NCBI GenBank assembly: GCA_965365655.1
Contig: CBDUCN010000098.1
Location: forward strand, 1-15,666
DNA: 15,666 nt
Origin: JBFHNV01 sp965365655
Lineage (GTDB): Bacteria; Pseudomonadota; Gammaproteobacteria; HK1
Reading direction: 5' to 3'
The notes beneath the pieces were generated by a model. It made no database searches. It was not told where the DNA came from and saw nothing but the letters and a program-made list of their open reading frames with translations. The position numbers and the translations under genes were made by a program. Every line of letters begins with the position of its first letter. The stretch's first letter is position 1. Of this stretch, positions 14,891 to 15,666 are shown in pieces.

Positions 14891-15666
14891 GTGACGTCCA
14901 GTGACGGAACCACCGTGCGCGGCAGCCGGTCCGACGCGCACGCGGAGACGCCGATCAACGGCGACGGGCGGCTGCTGGCCGTCGAGCGCGCGGTGAGCGA
15001 TCTGCGGCGCGGGCGCGCGGTCGCGCTGCGCGACGGGCGCCGGCACACGGTCGTGATGAGCGTGGAGACCCTGACCGACGCCGGGCTCTCGCGGCTGCGC
15101 GCGCGCTTCGGCGACGCCCTCGCGCTCGCCGTGTCGCCCGAGCGCGCGCGCGCGCTGGGCTTCCACAACCCGGCGCATGCGCCGCTGATGCTCAGCCTGC
15201 CGCACGACGTCGATCTCGCGACCCTGCGCGGCGTCGCGGGCGTCACCGGCGAGCTGCCGCCGGCGGTGCCGGCGTCGCTGGCCGCGGGCCCGTGCCCGCG
15301 GCCGCTGGGCGCCGCGGTGTCGCTCGCGCGCAAGTCGCGGCTGGTCCCGGCGCTGCTCGCGGCGACGCCGCCGGCGGAGCACGCCGATGCGACCCTGATC
15401 GAGGTCGACGCCGACGACGTCGAGCGCTTCGTCGCGTCCAGCGGCCTCGCGCTGGAGCAGGTGACGCGGGCGCGGGTGCCGCTGCGCGACGAGGAAAGCT
15501 GCGAGCTGGTGCTGTTCCGCGATCCGCGCGCGGACCGCGAGCACCTGGCCATCCTGGTCGGCGAGATCCCGGCGCGCGGCCCGGTGCCGGTGCGCGTGCA
15601 CTCGGCCTGCCTCACCGGCGACGTGCTGGGCAGCCTGCGCTGCGACTGCGGCGACCAGCTGCGCGG
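14891..15666 (+). CDS. GTP cyclohydrolase II with long N-terminal extension (3' truncated by window edge)
   Basis: An open frame of 258 codons that runs off the right edge. The GTP cyclohydrolase II domain begins near residue 224 and shows the zinc site VHSACLTGDVLGSLRCDCG, with C240, C251 and C253 spaced as in E. coli RibA. About 185 residues precede what E. coli RibA has at its N-terminus. This extension opens with AVSDLRRGRAVAL, reminiscent of the start of a RibB (DHBP synthase) domain, but it lacks the acidic substrate loop (DDExREnEGD). It may be a degenerate RibB domain or a GTP_CH_N-like domain. The start is GTG 14891, with AGCAGG eight bases upstream. The enzyme opens the GTP imidazole ring to a diaminopyrimidinone, presumably feeding the divergent RibD-type reductase. 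Confidence 0.85.
   Translation, partial: MTSSDGTTVRGSRSDAHAETPINGDGRLLAVERAVSDLRRGRAVALRDGRRHTVVMSVETLTDAGLSRLRARFGDALALAVSPERARALGFHNPAHAPLMLSLPHDVDLATLRGVAGVTGELPPAVPASLAAGPCPRPLGAAVSLARKSRLVPALLAATPPAEHADATLIEVDADDVERFVASSGLALEQVTRARVPLRDEESCELVLFRDPRADREHLAILVGEIPARGPVPVRVHSACLTGDVLGSLRCDCGDQLR

Overview
The window is very GC-rich, uniformly gene-dense DNA with strong G/C third-position bias and short operons. It looks like chromosome from a sulfur-oxidising proteobacterium, most plausibly a high-GC gammaproteobacterium. That placement is inferred from a cytoplasmic sulfite dehydrogenase (soeABC) and the general gene style. I see no rRNA, tRNA, CRISPR array, insertion sequence or phage gene.

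Left part (106-6437, minus strand): an energy-metabolism operon read right to left as soeA, soeB, soeC and a KefB/KefC-type cation:proton antiporter. Gaps between the genes are 1-18 nt. SoeABC would oxidise cytoplasmic sulfite to sulfate and pass the electrons to the quinone pool. Divergent to it (6637-7518, plus strand) is an isocitrate lyase/PEP mutase superfamily enzyme with intact catalytic residues. It converges on a yceI gene across a 34-nt gap that is almost entirely a hairpin.

Right part (7553 to the end): an unusual cluster. On the minus strand a CDP-alcohol phosphatidyltransferase overlaps a secreted YceI lipocalin-like protein (ATGA). Divergent from them runs a plus-strand operon: a medium-chain dehydrogenase without the usual zinc ligands, a 6-pyruvoyl-tetrahydropterin-synthase-fold protein, a GT4 glycosyltransferase, a class I SAM methyltransferase and a flippase-like UPF0104 membrane protein. 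The glycosyltransferase appears to start at a CTG codon. Next come a stand-alone RibD-type reductase (minus) and, divergent from it, a GTP cyclohydrolase II with a long N-terminal extension, cut by the window edge.

The mix of pterin/riboflavin-type enzymes, sugar and methyl transferases and membrane or lipid functions suggests a pathway that makes a glycosylated, possibly methylated, pteridine- or pyrimidine-derived compound. I know of no characterised pathway with this gene set. The product is inference. The co-location and the unusual active-site features are visible in the sequence.
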